The notes under the pieces were generated by a model. The model searched no databases. It was not told the origin of the DNA and saw nothing but the letters and a program-made list of their open reading frames with translations. Position numbers and translations under genes: made by a program. From Pelobates cultripes (lineage: Eukaryota > Chordata > Amphibia > Anura > Pelobatidae), in NCBI GenBank assembly GCA_933207985.1, contig OW240913.1, positions 278,991,232-279,055,231 on the forward strand: a DNA stretch of 64,000 bases, given 5' to 3'. Below, one piece after another: positions 11,401-23,879 of this stretch. How positions within the stretch are numbered: position 1 is the first letter of the stretch; each line of letters starts with the position of its first letter.

Positions 11401-13577
11401 AAGACCAACCTGCACACTCTTAACCCCTCTTATTGTTGTAAAGCTATTCTATTGTTACAGGTGCGACTGTAGGTGTTTTTAAAAGAGGGGGATGCTCAAT
11501 CTTTAAAAGGTTGCATCATTCCTATCATGTGCAGCAACTCGGGAACCTCTGGGCCTAGACAATGATGATGGGATTCTTTATTAAGGTGATCCCCTTGAAT
11601 CCTCAATGTAAAATCAGCTGTAAAAGTCAATGTCAGCCATTGCGCCCAGATTTCAGATCCTCGGGTGTCCTCTCCTCCTCCTATCCAAATGGATTTGAAC
11701 CGTACTGAAAACCTAATGTTAACAGAAATAGCATATTATTGGGTTTTCAGAAACATAAAATAACTTGCACTTCAATAAGGTGAATATTGAAACAATCAGC
11801 CAACAGGGATACCATTTTGGTCTGTGTGTATCTAAAATATAATGAAACTGCCCTTTCATTTGGATTGTTGAGATATGCAGTAATTGTATATTTTTATTTG
11901 CAATGTAAAGCTGCAGTTTTTCCTACTTTCTAATAAAACCAAAAACTAGCTTAATTATTCCTTTTTTCACTTCAATTTTATTTAACTAATGTACCATAGC
12001 CAAAAAAATCACATGTGGTTAAGAAGAAGAAAAAAAAAGCTGCTGCTACTGACGTTTCTTTATCGGAAAGAAATTGACATTTGGAATTACATTTATTACT
12101 AATGCAATATGTATAAATATTTTCAGCAATACAGTTGAAAGTGCGAGAGGGTCTCAGTGATTAATAAACTCCACTATAATAATTACAAGCCTCGTTCGGA
12201 GGAGATAGCTCTTGTTTACATTTGTCCAGCAAGTTGCTTGTCTTTTGACAAAATTCATTTTATTTGTTCAAATCCGAGCAATAAACATTAATCGTTGCCA
12301 GTGCAACATTGCTAAATGAGTACACAAATATGTAGAAAATAATTGTTTTTACGAAAGATGACTGATCTAAGACATGGTATGCTTATGTTGAGAATTAAGC
12401 CCAACAGTGTCACCTGCAGGTGAATCTAATGGATGTCAAAATAATCCCTCTAGCAAAAGTCCATGCTAGCCTCAATTCTTTTTGTTGTTGTTGCAAACAT
12501 ATTGGAATTTCGCAAAAGTGCATAATAATTTATAAAGACATAGCATACAATGAATATGTAAGACATTATCATACTGTAGCCAGTTTACCGCTAGACTACA
12601 AATGAGTGCATACTTGTCATTCACACATTTTATTTTTTGTTTGTTTTGTTTTCCAGTGAAACATTGCGATTTTGTCTGTTTTGATACCACTTGTGGTTTG
12701 TCTACCTAACATTTTTCTTTAGAATTTTTACTGCATACTAACATGCAGAATAATGATTGGGCCATGATTAATTTTGGCTCAACATTACATTCTTAAGTGA
12801 TGGAACACATTGTATAGCTATATTGTGTTTTGTTGTAAAATTTCTCACATTTTTGACTTGACATTCTATCCTCAGACATTTTCATTACCCCTTAAAAAAA
12901 ACAAACAAAAAAACTGCCATGGAACTGTAATCTGATCGAACCTACATTTCAGATATAAACAGCTGGCTAACCCTCAAGGGAAGTGGAATTACTACTGGAG
13001 CAGGTGTAAACATTAGTGGTTGCCATGACATTCTTTCATGTCGTTAGGAAGTTGCCTTAATAACTGGCATTTCAGTAGAATATGGCCAATAAACATTTAC
13101 TTACTGCAGCCACTTGTGCATCCATATGGCTCCAGTTCTAGATGAACGCCTTTACATCATTGTTACTGAAACACTACTATTTATAGTTGATGCAGAAAAC
13201 GGAAAAAAAATGTCAAGTTTACCTCGCCCAGAAATTAAGAGAATGGCTGCAGGTTTCTCTCTATATGCGATCACTGCAGTCTCTGCCACGGCATATGCAT
13301 TGAAAAGAAATATAATGCGTGCAAGAAAACTGACCACCGTCATATGACTATAAATACTTTTTTGTGTCTTTCTTACATTTTGTAATTCAGTAATTGCTCT
13401 TATGAAATATTTGGTTTTGACACACATGCATGATTACTTGTTGCTGTTGAACCGCTAGGTGTTTTGTATGTCACTTTTGGGCGGGGTGAGGGGAGGGAAC
13501 TTAGAAGAGCTAATGGTACCCAGAGCTTTGACTGACATATTGTCCGTGTAAGATGCATAGCAACCACCTCTCTTCAA
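11398..13577. other. Intronic DNA, no recognised feature
   Basis: A+T-rich. Open frames up to about 90 codons occur on both strands around 13.1-13.4 kb but show no recognisable domain and overlap each other, as chance frames do. Confidence 0.4.
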
Positions 13578-13680
13578 ATGATTATTATTATAATTTATAT
13601 AGCCTCTGTGTATTCTGCAACACTTTACTATACTGTATTGGGCTCATATTACAATGAATAACTAACAGATAAGATATTTT
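13578..13680 (-). mobile_element. CR1/L2-type LINE 3' end fragment
   Basis: It begins with an ATTATTATAATTTATATAG run and continues with TGTATTCTGCAACACTTTAC. In reverse complement this is the known L2-type 3' tail (GCGCTGCGGAATATGTTGGC followed by short tandem repeats), here diverged. A similar tail in the other direction ends the LINE copy at 17066. Confidence 0.5.
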
Positions 13681-13933
13681 CTCCATAATCCACAAGGAAA
13701 TACTTGTTGCCACCACCAATTTATACGAGGTAGCCTTCTTCCTATATATTTGTATCTTAAAATGATCAGATTGGTGTAATGCAAACGAGTATCTTGCAGA
13801 GGCACACAATTTTGCACTTATCAGTCTTCTGCTTAGACAGCTGAAAACAGCAGGGCTTGACAGAGGTGCTTGGAATCTATGAGCCAGCAAAGAAAGTTAG
13901 GAGCCAGGTTTTCCAATGTTAAAAATGCAATTC

Positions 13934-14396
13934 TTAAAGGGACACTATAGTCACCAGAACCACTACAACTTAATGTAGTTGTTCTCCTGTCTATAATCTG
14001 TCCTTGCACACTTTTCAATGTAAACCCTGTCTTTTCAGAATAAAAGCAGTATTTACATTGCTGCCTTGTAACACTTCTAGTGACAGTCACTCAGACGGCC
14101 TTTGGAGTGCATCCTCGGCAGTTCTGCACAGTGCGTAGCACCTACTTATAGCATCTCCACGCCCTGCATCAGTGCATCTCTATGAGGAGATACTTATTGT
14201 CGCAGCGTGGCATTTTGCCACACATGCGCTTTAGCCTCCCAATTCTTTCCGATGGGGAAGCATTGGATTGTCTGAGATCATCAAGATTGATGATCGCAGT
14301 CATGGAGGCAGTACCAGCTGCAGCAAGATCAGCACAGCGTGGAAAAACAGGTGAGTAAAAACCACTTTCACGTGTGATTGGAGGGGGACCAATCAT
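13934..14396 (+). mobile_element. T2-type MITE, 3' truncated
   Basis: It starts TTAAAGGGACACTATAGTC and then has the CCAGAACCACTACA fold-back typical of this subfamily's left end. The interior matches the copies at 2542 and 55979. The right hairpin end is missing; the sequence runs into the tandem array at about 14400. It contains CAGGTGAGTAAAA at 14348, a donor-like motif. Confidence 0.68.
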
Positions 14397-14404
14397 CTAA
14401 ACAC

Positions 14405-14552
14405 ATTCACTTATACACTCACTCACTGACACAAATTGACACAAACACCCACTCACTGACACACACACACCCACTCACTGACACACACACACCCACTCAC
14501 TGACACACACACACCCACTCACTGACACACACACACACACACACACACACAT
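14405..14552. repeat. (CACTCACTGACACACA)n minisatellite and (CA)n
   Basis: Imperfect units of CACTCACTGACACACACACA ending in a pure CA run. A related array lies inside the hAT element at 48.5-48.7 kb, which suggests that the array travels with that family. Confidence 0.85.
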
Positions 14553-14988
14553 CCAATGTCACTGCAATAATCACTCACATTTATGTGGCCACCCAGCCTT
14601 CCTGGTTGTGGGAGAGCTGGAGTGGTTTGGCTTTCCCAGTGGGGCTTCATTCATCATCTTGCGCTGCTCCATAGAGCACTGTTTAGTGATGCCGGAGCCG
14701 AAATGACGTCATATTCCGGCTCCCAGCATCACTGGAGAATGCGCGAGGGAGCAGAGCAAGGAGGTTGTTACAGCTCCCTCACGTGCCTGCTCGCCTGCCT
14801 CAAAACTCCAGGAGCCTCCCGTTCATGCGCACGCCAACGCTCTCACTCATAAGGCCGATAACCCACCCACGCTTTTCCTGAGCCTCCACTGACCATCTCT
14901 GGGGCTGAATGGACCAGGAAATCCCAGGCACCAGGACAAAAATCCTAGTCGCCACGGCGACCAGGCATTCGGGATTTGTCGAGCCCTG

Positions 14989-15559
14989 AGTTAAAGCAGT
15001 GTTAAAGATCATAATGATCAGATCATAGCAACCCATCTCTGTGACAGAATTAACCGGGTTCTTACAAATAAAAACAAGGTATCTGCACTTGTTATCAATT
15101 TTGCTATTTCAGTGTATAACTAATTCTGTTATTATATAAAGTGTCTCCTAACCATTTTTGCATGACATGTTCTCTTTGAGGTAGCATGTTTTCCTTCTCT
15201 TCTTTCGGTTCAATATAATGTATGCATTCATTTAAGTTGTGTGTCCCTTCAGGAGACATTTTTCCTTTTAAACAAGGTTTCTAAAAGAGCATTGTATATC
15301 ACAGCTGATATTTTAAACAACTTTAGTGTAATACATTTGGAATAGGGATTTAAATGTACTAAGCAGTTAGCAATTATATTCAATTTGATTTTTAACATAT
15401 ACCGGTAGTTAAAATATATATGTTGAATCACAGGGAACTGGACATAAAGTCAAAAAGATAGTATTTTTATTATTTATTATTGAAGCTTGGAAGAGATGTT
15501 CTAGGGTAAATTTTAAGGGTGGAAAAATATTTAATCTCTCTCTCTCTTCTGGCATTTAT
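14989..15559. other. Intronic DNA, no recognised feature
   Basis: A+T-rich spacer between the composite hAT element and the L2/CR1 LINE. Nothing recognised. Confidence 0.4.
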
Positions 15560-17066
15560 TCCTTCACCCTTTAAGCACGCAACTATCATCCTGATTGTAT
15601 AAAAGCCCAACCTTAATCCTAACTCCTATCCAACTATTGCCCTGTCTCGCTACTACAATATCCTTGTGTGCACTAGATTGACAGACTTCCTTGAATCTAA
15701 CTCTGCTCGCCTTAGTCGGGTTCTGCACTCGTCGCTCTGTCGAAATTTCCCTGACCAAAGTAATGATTTAATTGCTACTAAATACAGTGGTCACTATTCT
15801 GTCCTAATCATCCTTTACCTTTCAGCTGCTTTTAACATTATTGATCATAATCAACAACAACTTCCCGTCCTCTGTAATTTTGGTCTAAAAAACTTTGCTC
15901 TTTTCTTGTTCTTATCATATATTGTGCATGCTACACAGTACACAACCCATACGGTTGAGCGCTTACTATATATGTTACTCTATATGTTATCCTCCCACCT
16001 CTCCCAGTGCTCTTTCATTATCTCTTTTTCTGGTTCTTCCTCTTCTCAGCAACTTCTCTCTGTTTGTGTTCCCCAAAGTTCTGTCTGTGGTTCCCTACTG
16101 TTCTCAATCTATACTGCTTCCCTTGGTAAACTCATCAACTCTTTTGGCTTCTATTAGCATTTTTATTCGGATGACACGCAAATCTGTTCTCTCCTTGTGT
16201 CTTGCTCTGTCTCTTTGCTATTTCTACAAGGATAACTGCTCATTTTCTTAAACTTAAACCTGTCTTAAATAGAGCTTCTTGTCATTTCTCCCTCAAGTGT
16301 TGCTACTATCATGTCTCACTCCCTCCATATCAATGGCACGGACATCACCTCTACCTCACAGGCTGCCTAGAAGTTAACATTGACACCAACCTCTCCTTCA
16401 CCCCTCACGTTCATTCAATCCCCATATCCTGCAGCTTCCATCTCAATAACATAGCTCGCATCCACCTCTATCTAACGCCGGATGCAGCGAAGGTGCTGGT
16501 CCATGCCAATATCATCTCTTGCCTTAATTATAGCAATCTGCTTCTCAGTGGTCTTATGCATTCCTAGCTGGCCCAGTACAGCCTATAATGAATGCAGGTG
16601 TAATGTTCATCTTCATGCCTGCACCTCCCATACTTTCCCTCTCTGTCAGTCCATACACGAGATTCCCGTAAGATTTAGGGCTCAATTTTTAATTCTGAAG
16701 CTTGCTTACAAATCTCTAGAATACGCTGCTCCAACTAATTATCACAAGTATCCCATGCAGGCCCCTCTGTTTGTAGTCGCACTTCTGATGCCTGGCTTCA
16801 AGACTTCTATGAGCTTCCTATGAAACGCCCTGCCCTGCTCTGTTAGACTCGCGGACAGTCTCAGTTCCTTAAAAAAATATTAAAATGTACTTCTTTAGGA
16901 AAGCATATCAATTAAACTTTTAACAGCTTTCCCTCCCCGCTTCTTTTAACAGCTTTGGTAACCCACCCTGCTTCTTCTCCTGCAACTCTCCATCCTGCAA
17001 TACTTGTCTGTGAGTCCTTTTATTTTACAGAGCTGCGGAATATGTTGGCACTTTATAAGAAGAATG
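15560..17066 (+). pseudogene. CR1/L2-clade LINE reverse transcriptase, decayed
   Basis: Remnant of a non-LTR retrotransposon ORF in several frames. Recognisable blocks, in order: LYLSAAFNIIDH (RT palm motif, usual form LDLSAAFDTVDH, first catalytic D intact in LSAAF context); VPQSSVCGSLLFSIY (usual VPQGSVLGPLLF); FYSDDTQ near 16160 (catalytic box, usually YADD); RFRAQFLILKLAYKSL in the C-terminal part. The 3' UTR ends with GAGCTGCGGAATATGTTGGC at about 17027-17046, the L2-type tail. At least three frameshifts and several stops break it. The 5' half (endonuclease) is missing, as is usual for truncated LINE copies. It cannot act. Confidence 0.85.
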
Positions 17067-17352
17067 TATACAAATTCTTGTCTTCTAAAAAGAGGCCTAA
17101 AATATTAGAAGTGGAGCAGTCACCATGGAAACATGCAGAACCAGGAAGCACATTGCATTTGTGACTCTATCCCTTTTCCATGTTTGCACCATTTTTCAGA
17201 ACAAACACTTTTTATACATCACCCCAAATGTGTTTAATGGTTAGTCATTCCAGCACACCCATGCTAATACATACTTGAGCAACTGAGTACAGCATTGTTT
17301 GCTAGTCAAACCGGGATCACATGCTAATATTAGTAGATACATTATTAATTAA
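17067..17352. other. Spacer, no recognised feature
   Basis: A+T-rich sequence between the LINE tail and the nested T2 elements. Nothing recognised. Confidence 0.4.
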
Positions 17353-18180
17353 AGGAACACTTCTGTCACCCAGGTCACTTCATCTCCAGTCCAGGTGCAG
17401 GGACCCTGTTCCTCTTCTTAAAGGGACACTATCGTCACCCAGACCACTTCAGCTCAATGAAGTGGTCGGGGTGCCAGGTCCCTCAGGTTTTAACCCTTCA
17501 GATGTAAACATAAGTTTCAAAGCTATTGCTATGTTTACATAGCAGGGTTAAGCCAACCTCTAGTGGCGGTCTTCCTGACAGCCGCTAGAGGCGCATCTGC
17601 GGCGCTGGATGCGAAATTCGCATCCAGCGTGCAGAACGTCCATAGGAAAGCATTGAGAAATGCTTTCATATGGACTGTTAGAATGCACGCGTGGCACTTG
17701 CCTGGCATGCGCATTCCGCTCCAATTGGGAGCTGACGTTGGCGGGGGCGGTTTTAACCCCTTCAGCGCCACGGAAGTGGGATCCTGAGGGTGGGGGCACC
17801 CTTAGGGCACTAGTGTCAGGAAAACCGCTTTGTTTTCCTGACACTATAGTGATCCTTTAACCCTGCAATGTAATATATTGCAGTTTTTAATGGCACTTCC
17901 GCTACACTGACCGAGTAAAACTCGGTCACGTGACGTAGAAGCCCCATAGGCAGGATTGGATTGGACTGGACTATATTGAGCGTGCCATTGCTGGGGTAGA
18001 AGAGCTGAACAGCTTCAGCGCTGGAAACGGGTAAGTAAAACATGTATTTATTACATTCGTATTGAACCTGGGAGGGGAACCTGGAAAGGAATAGGGTGGG
18101 AAACATAGAAATGAGTAGGGAAAGGGACTCTATAGCGTGAGAACACAGATTTATAATACTAAAACTATAGTGTTCCTTTT
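17353..18180. mobile_element. T2-type MITE interrupted by a second T2 copy
   Basis: The outer element begins after TTAA (17349-17352) with AGGAACACTTCTGTCACC and ends with CTATAGTGTTCCTTTT at 18180, where the target has decayed to TTAT. It is split by the complete inner T2 at 17418-17860. Without the inner copy the outer one is about 385 bp. It has GGGTAAGTAAAAC near its right side (18029), a donor-like motif. Confidence 0.75.
17418..17860. mobile_element. T2-type MITE, complete, nested
   Basis: TTAA at 17418-17421 and at 17857-17860. The left end reads AGGGACACTATCGTCACC and the right end is the reverse complement of AGGATCACTATAGTGTCAG, with the hairpin GTGTCAGGAAAACCGC...TTTTCCTGACAC. Internal inverted repeats include TCTAGTGGCGG/CCGCTAGAGG and CTGGATGCGAA/TTCGCATCCAG. 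Both TSD copies and TIRs are well kept, so it is younger than its host element. Confidence 0.85.
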
Positions 18181-18182
18181 AT

Positions 18183-20830
18183 GAGGCGTTCAGGATAACG
18201 AAATACTCTGAACACCACATTAATGGCTACAAATATTATAGCTAGTTTTTGTGAGTATCAAATACCTGTTAGATTAAAGACTGACTGTTATCAAAATGTC
18301 TTATTTACTCAGCCGTTTCCTTAGGCATGCAAACTTGACCTGCATATCATTGGTTGACACGAGACATGCCTAGAGATTATTTTCTATACCAGTGATACAA
18401 ATCCATGGCTTTCCAGCTGTCATTGAAGTACAGTTCCCAAATTTATTCGCAAGCTAAATTCACATGATTATCTGCTGATGTCTGGCAGAGGATTTTGGGG
18501 AATATTTCTCAACAGCTATAGAAACAAGGCTGAAATTCAGAATTTCATTTCACTGCCAAATTCCACGTCATAGTACTTATCTTTGGAATAAACATACATA
18601 CTAGTAAACCGAGATATCTTCTCGTTTCTTCTTTGTTCGCTGATTTTCATAACTTAAATTGGGCATTTGCCTGCTCCTTCTAATCAATATGATGACAGTA
18701 TCATTATCTCACCACATTACAATTAATGAAAAGTACTTTGCCAATCTGAATTTTTTTTTTTTTTATTCTGATATACATTTGAATATTTATTGTATTTGGT
18801 AGAAAGGCAAGAACACAGTGTGAGAAGTCAAAATGTCAGGTTCTTGTAAAAAGTCAAGATATTTTTCATACTGCAGCCATTTTCTTTTATTATAACCGTA
18901 ACAAAATGCATGTTTCTTGCAGACTGAAATGCTGTCTAAGTAATTGAAGTTATGATGTTCATCGGTTCAATAACTTCCCCATCCAAGAAGCCGTTTAAGG
19001 CAAGATTAGAAAACAGCAGGAATTTTCTCTTTCTGCATTAAGCTACCTCAAACTTATTAGCAAAGATAATTAAACATTACTTCTTTATAACATTTACTTT
19101 TTTTAGTAGTCAAACTAATTAGTTAAATTACAGTAATTGCTTTTTGGAACCAAAAACTATATTCATTTAAAAGTCTGATCAGCTAAAATTAAGATGTAGG
19201 TTACCAAGGGAATGATTGAATGCACAAATTTAAGGTTCTCTTTTTTTGGACATGAGTAAATGAATTTACCTGAAGCATATACAGTGAATACTAGATGTAT
19301 CACAAAGGCACATGATGTATTCAATATAAAATGTAAAGATTTACTCTTTTTTTTCTTCCGTTCCAGTGCTGATTTGTGGGTGTTACACACACACACACAT
19401 ACACAATGACAGAAAAACACACAAATTTAAGATGTTTTAGTCACCTTCCTCTTTACCTACCTTTTGACAGGAGAGCGGTTTCTCTGTTGTCCAGCAGGAA
19501 TATGGCTCCAAGCTTTTCTGAGTGGGCTGTGCTGGGCTTTTCCTCTCCTCCTGCATAGCTTCCTTTGAGAGCTGGGAGGAAGTGAAAATACGTCATTTCC
19601 TCTCAGCTGTCACATTTGACATGCCAAACTTAACGTTATAAAGATAGAGACAAAGTCAGTTGTAGACAAGGTCAGGATTATAGAAACATGGATATGCGAA
19701 AAGAACATCCGGGCCAAGATACCAGAAATAAACAAAGTCAAATACAAGACAAGGCTAATATCATAATATCAATAAAGTCTTACTATAAGCACTCTACATG
19801 TACCAGGGCAGAAACATCCATAGGGCACTGAATAAGGGCCCACATTTGCATTATTTAGGCTTACACATGTTCTGCTTGGGCCACGGCATATCTGCGACTC
19901 CAAACTTACTGATAATGCGGTCGTCTTTATGAAGGTCACGTGAAAAGCAGGCATGACATCACAATATTCAATCTACACAATCTAGGAGAAGTAGTTTGCT
20001 CTTTGCAGGCCCTTAGGGAAAAGCTTGGACCTCTTAGAAGTGCAAAGGTTTTACCCTTCCTAATGGCGATCCTGTATAAAGAATTAAAGGATTACGCCAA
20101 GCTCCTTGATTACTTAAGATTTTCCCTTCTGCTGCCGCAAGTGAAATTCATGAATGCCAACCATAGTGGCTTCCGGATTCTACAGCTCTGCAGCATTTGG
20201 AAGAGCATCCCTGGACAACCAAGAAGCATTGGAGTACGGCAGGGACCAAGATAAGGGGCAAACCATTGTTAAATTGTTTGCCCCATAGCTGCGATACCGT
20301 GACAGATGATGATGCTTGGAATAACCTTTTAGGCAGATAAAGACATTTTACTTACTTCTCCATTATGCGTATAACCGAGAATAGTGAGAATAGCAAACAG
20401 CTGATATAAAAGTACTCTTTATCTTTCTTTATATAGATGTACAGACAGCACAATAAATGCTACTACATAAAAAGCACTATTTATTATTAATGCAAATGAT
20501 ACATTAAATGAGACCATATTCACGGAGTACAATTTAAAGGTACTCAGAATTTAGATGTACCATTATAGTAGTTAGTGATAATGCACTTTTTTGATGGCGG
20601 GTCTTGAATTCCCAGGACATAACACCAAGGGTGTGGGCCTGCCACACCCAAGAGGGGTCATCGCTGAGATTGGAGTCAAGCCAGTGGCTATACCTCCATC
20701 AACTGGTAGCGTCTCAGTGTGCATGCCAATACTTCCTTCCAGGCAGGTATGGGGTCTGCCTGTTCTTGGCTTCTCTACCTGCCACTGTCTTCCAAAGCAA
20801 GGATTAACACTTTTGGCCAACTCTTTTCTT
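18183..20830. other. Mostly unrecognised intronic DNA
   Basis: A+T-rich DNA with a short CA run at 19386-19398. A G+C-richer block at 19440-19620 resembles MITE interiors of this genome. The stretch 19940-20260 is open for 104 codons on the + strand and 20570-20860 is open on both strands, but I recognise no domain. These could be parts of decayed retroelements. Confidence 0.35.
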
Positions 20831-20832
20831 TA

Positions 20833-20853
20833 TATATATATATATATATATAA
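20833..20853. repeat. (TA)n microsatellite at L1 3' end
   Basis: A TA run directly at the 3' end of the - strand L1 and possibly its tail. Confidence 0.8.
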
Positions 20854-21059
20854 ATCTTTATGAATTTTTTTTCTTTTATTCATATATCTTATTACATTCA
20901 ATATACAAATTCTTTGTATTTTAGTAACATCAATAATTACACAAACACTGTATTCATCCTTCATCTTGACAAAAACAAAAAAACACCAAAACATAACCAT
21001 ACAATACAAATACACACCTTAGAGGTCATCCAGGCCGTTCAACTGTCCAATTTGTAACT

Positions 21060-23754
21060 TAAATTATCTTACCCGAAAAAGGTAGTTTTATACTTGTTCC
21101 ATTTCTAAGCATCATATGATTATATTATACAGATTCACAAGGTCGTATTGCAAAATTTAAACCAACTTGCCCATATTTCATCATTCATCGTGTTCCTATG
21201 TCTATCACCGTTGAAAAAATATCTTTCGGACGTGGCTTGAAAGATTTTAATTGATAAGTCTTCAATGCATATAGGAAGGACATCAATTGGAGTTGAATAA
21301 TTAATTTAACAAGATTTTTTTGAGTATTTCCTTAGTTTATGCATTGTAAGTATAATATCTACAACTGTTTTGCTTTTAATATTCAAATTTTTCAAATATT
21401 TCAGTGGAACCCAAAAAAGCATAAAGGGATCATGGCCCTTGCATCTAAACTTTTCGATATCAAACCGTGGAAGATCTTAGTTTCGTTCATTATTCCAGGC
21501 AATCATATGGGACATTAAACAGATGTTTTGAAGTTTATTTAAATCAGGGTAACCCAACCCATCTGTTCTCATTCCTCTTTTCAGTATGTTTCCTACAACT
21601 CAAGGTTTTCTCAAAGGCCCATCATTGGAATATTTACTAAATTTCTCTACACCTTCTAGTAATTTTGGAATCAATGTTTTAGGAGATGATAAAGTCAGTA
21701 AAATGTCATCAGCTTATAACGTAATAACATGTTTTTAATGACCGATTGCTATACCACAAATGCCTGGTGACCCTCTGATGTAAGCTGCCAAAGATTCAAT
21801 AGTAAGAGCATAAAGTAAGGGGGCCAAGGGGCAACCCTGCGGGATTCCATTTTTTTATTTAAAAAAAATCCAATGCTATTAATGGACCCTTAATCTTTGC
21901 TCTAAGAGTAGAATATAAGGCCATTATGTGTTCCAGAAAGCTGCCCGTTTAGCCAAACATCCACAGAGTCTCCCGTAGAAATCTCCAGTTTACTCTGTCG
22001 ATTGCCTTCGCGGCCTAAGGCCTTAATCACAGAGGGATTTTTTTGTATACGCAGTTCTTCTAAAATACCGAACTCTGCAAGTGTTATCGGCCCCGGATCT
22101 GCCCTTCATAAAACCTCCCTGGTCTACATGAATCAGATCTGACATAACCAAATTCAACCTATTTTCTAAAATTTTGGAGTAGATTTTGTTATCCAGGTTG
22201 ATCAACGAGATTGGTCTATAATTATTGACATAGCTGGGATCTTTATCTTGCTTTGGAATGGGAGAGATAGTTACTTCCAACATTTCTGAGGGAAAGTAAG
22301 TTGTTGTGCCCATTTGTTCAAATAGGCAAATTAATAATGGGGCAATTACTGGCTCTAAAATTACATAGAACTTAGCTGAAAACCCATCTGCTCCAGGGGC
22401 TTTGACTTTTTTTAATTCTCAAATGGTTTTAGAGATTACAGTTATTGGAAAGGGTTGGTTTATCTCTTCCAATTTTTCCTCCGAAAGTCTTGGGAGATGA
22501 AGGTCATCAAAGAACTGACGGATCTCAGTATCTGACCTGTCTGGTTCTGGCAAATTGTACAGAGACCCATAATAGTTTTTAAAAGCATTACCGATCTGTG
22601 CTGTCGATAAATTAATTTGCCCATTTTAATTAATCTGTTTAATTCTGTTAGATTGATTTTGTATTTTTAGTTTATTTGTCATAGATTTAGAAGTTCTGTT
22701 ATTACTGTAGAACCATTGTTGGTTTAGTCGCCTTAAAGCATTGTCAGCCCTCTCTTTCAACTTTTCCCTAACCAGGTCCTAGATGACCCTGATCTCCCAA
22801 GCTCTTTCATTGGTTGGGTTTTGTTTATTTAGACTTTAAAACTGAGCCAAGCTAATATGTAACTTGGCCAAATCCTTTCCTTTTTTTTTTTGGAGCCACA
22901 AGCCTTTTTTTTTTTTATAAGGTGACCCCTCAAAATCATTTAAAAGTACACCAAAGGGTTGTATCTGTGACCTATTTTGTTATCATTTTGTATTAAAAAG
23001 AGCTTAGCTTGGTTTAATAGCTCTTGTTTACTATCTTCTGTATCGAGAATCACCTCGTTCATCTTCCAATTTGCACGGGTCTTATATTGTTGGGTTTTCT
23101 CTATCTTGCTCCTTACCGGCGCATGGTCAGACCACGTAATCTTGTCAATATCTGATGCTATACAACTCTCCAGTGTAGTCCTGTACATAAAAAAAAATAA
23201 AATAAAAAAAAAATAAAAAAAAATTACGTGAGTAAGACCAGTGTGAATTGGAATAAAAAGTATAATCCTTGTCGGTTGGATGTTGAACCCTCAATACATC
23301 ATATAGGTTATGTTTGTATGTTTGGCCAGACATGCAGAAAACGATTCAGCCCCTTTTTTTAAATCTACGATTGATTCCAGATCCTTTCATAATTTTTTTT
23401 TATCCATGTCGTTTCAATAGAAGAATTTATAAATCTTATTGGATATTCCGAGGGAGCGTATACATTCACCATAGTGTGCAAAATATCATTTATCCGGCAT
23501 ATCAATGCAATATATCTTCCTTCCTGGCCGTTTTCATGATGAATATTTTCTAATTTTTGCCTATTCGTTGTTATAATTACAGCTATACCCCCTTTTTTTT
23601 CTTTCAAAAAAGATGTCCAATGTGTCTCCTGTATGTTATCTTCTATCAAATCATATAGATAAGCTATTTTAAAAGGAGAGTTTAAGCCCTGTGGGGTGGG
23701 GTTACTTCTCATTGCAAACAAAGAAATTCTGCTCTGTAATGAATAATAAACCAT
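21060..23754 (-). pseudogene. L1 ORF2 remnant (endonuclease + reverse transcriptase)
   Basis: Endonuclease part: a frame at 23754-23365 contains KKGGIAVII and NVYAPSEYP; a frame at 23188-22940 contains WSDHAPV, the conserved SDH of AP-type L1 endonucleases. RT part: a frame at 22313-22023 contains EMLEVTISPIPKQDKDP and NYRPISLINLDNKIYSKIL, the L1 RT entry motif. The catalytic box near 21720 reads stop-ADDILL, so the Y/F of (Y/F)ADD has become a stop. ORF2 normally nicks the target and primes reverse transcription; this copy cannot. Confidence 0.82.
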
Positions 23755-23879
23755 TGATCATACACAATTTCTTTTTTTTTTTCTTTTTTTTTTTTTAATC
23801 ATGTACTTAATAACAAATATCCGTGGATAGAGATAGAGGGGAGAAAAGGAAGCAATTTTTAGAAAACCTTAGATCACAT

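Larger units (their letters stand above)
13851..14988. mobile_element. Composite hAT-like element carrying a T2 fragment
   Basis: The left end CAGGGCTTGACAGAGG and the right end (reverse complement CAGGGCTCGACAAATCC) form hAT-like terminal inverted repeats. The interior combines a partial T2 MITE (from 13934), a (CACTCACTGACACACA)n array and a G+C-rich block (14580-14870). That block resembles part of the hAT element at 48441-49167: both carry GTCATATTCCGGCT and GCGCGAGGGAGC. I found no convincing 8-bp target duplication. Confidence 0.55.

Noticed and set aside
13114..13427. Overlapping + and - open frames
   Set aside because: Both frames are open by chance in A+T-rich DNA; no start context, domain or splice signal supports a gene.
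19940..20254. 104-codon + strand frame as a small gene
   Set aside because: No recognisable domain or splice sites; sequence next to it looks repeat-derived. Left as unrecognised.
22980..23220. Potential host exon on the + strand of the L1 region
   Set aside because: It is the shadow of the L1 endonuclease frame on the opposite strand.
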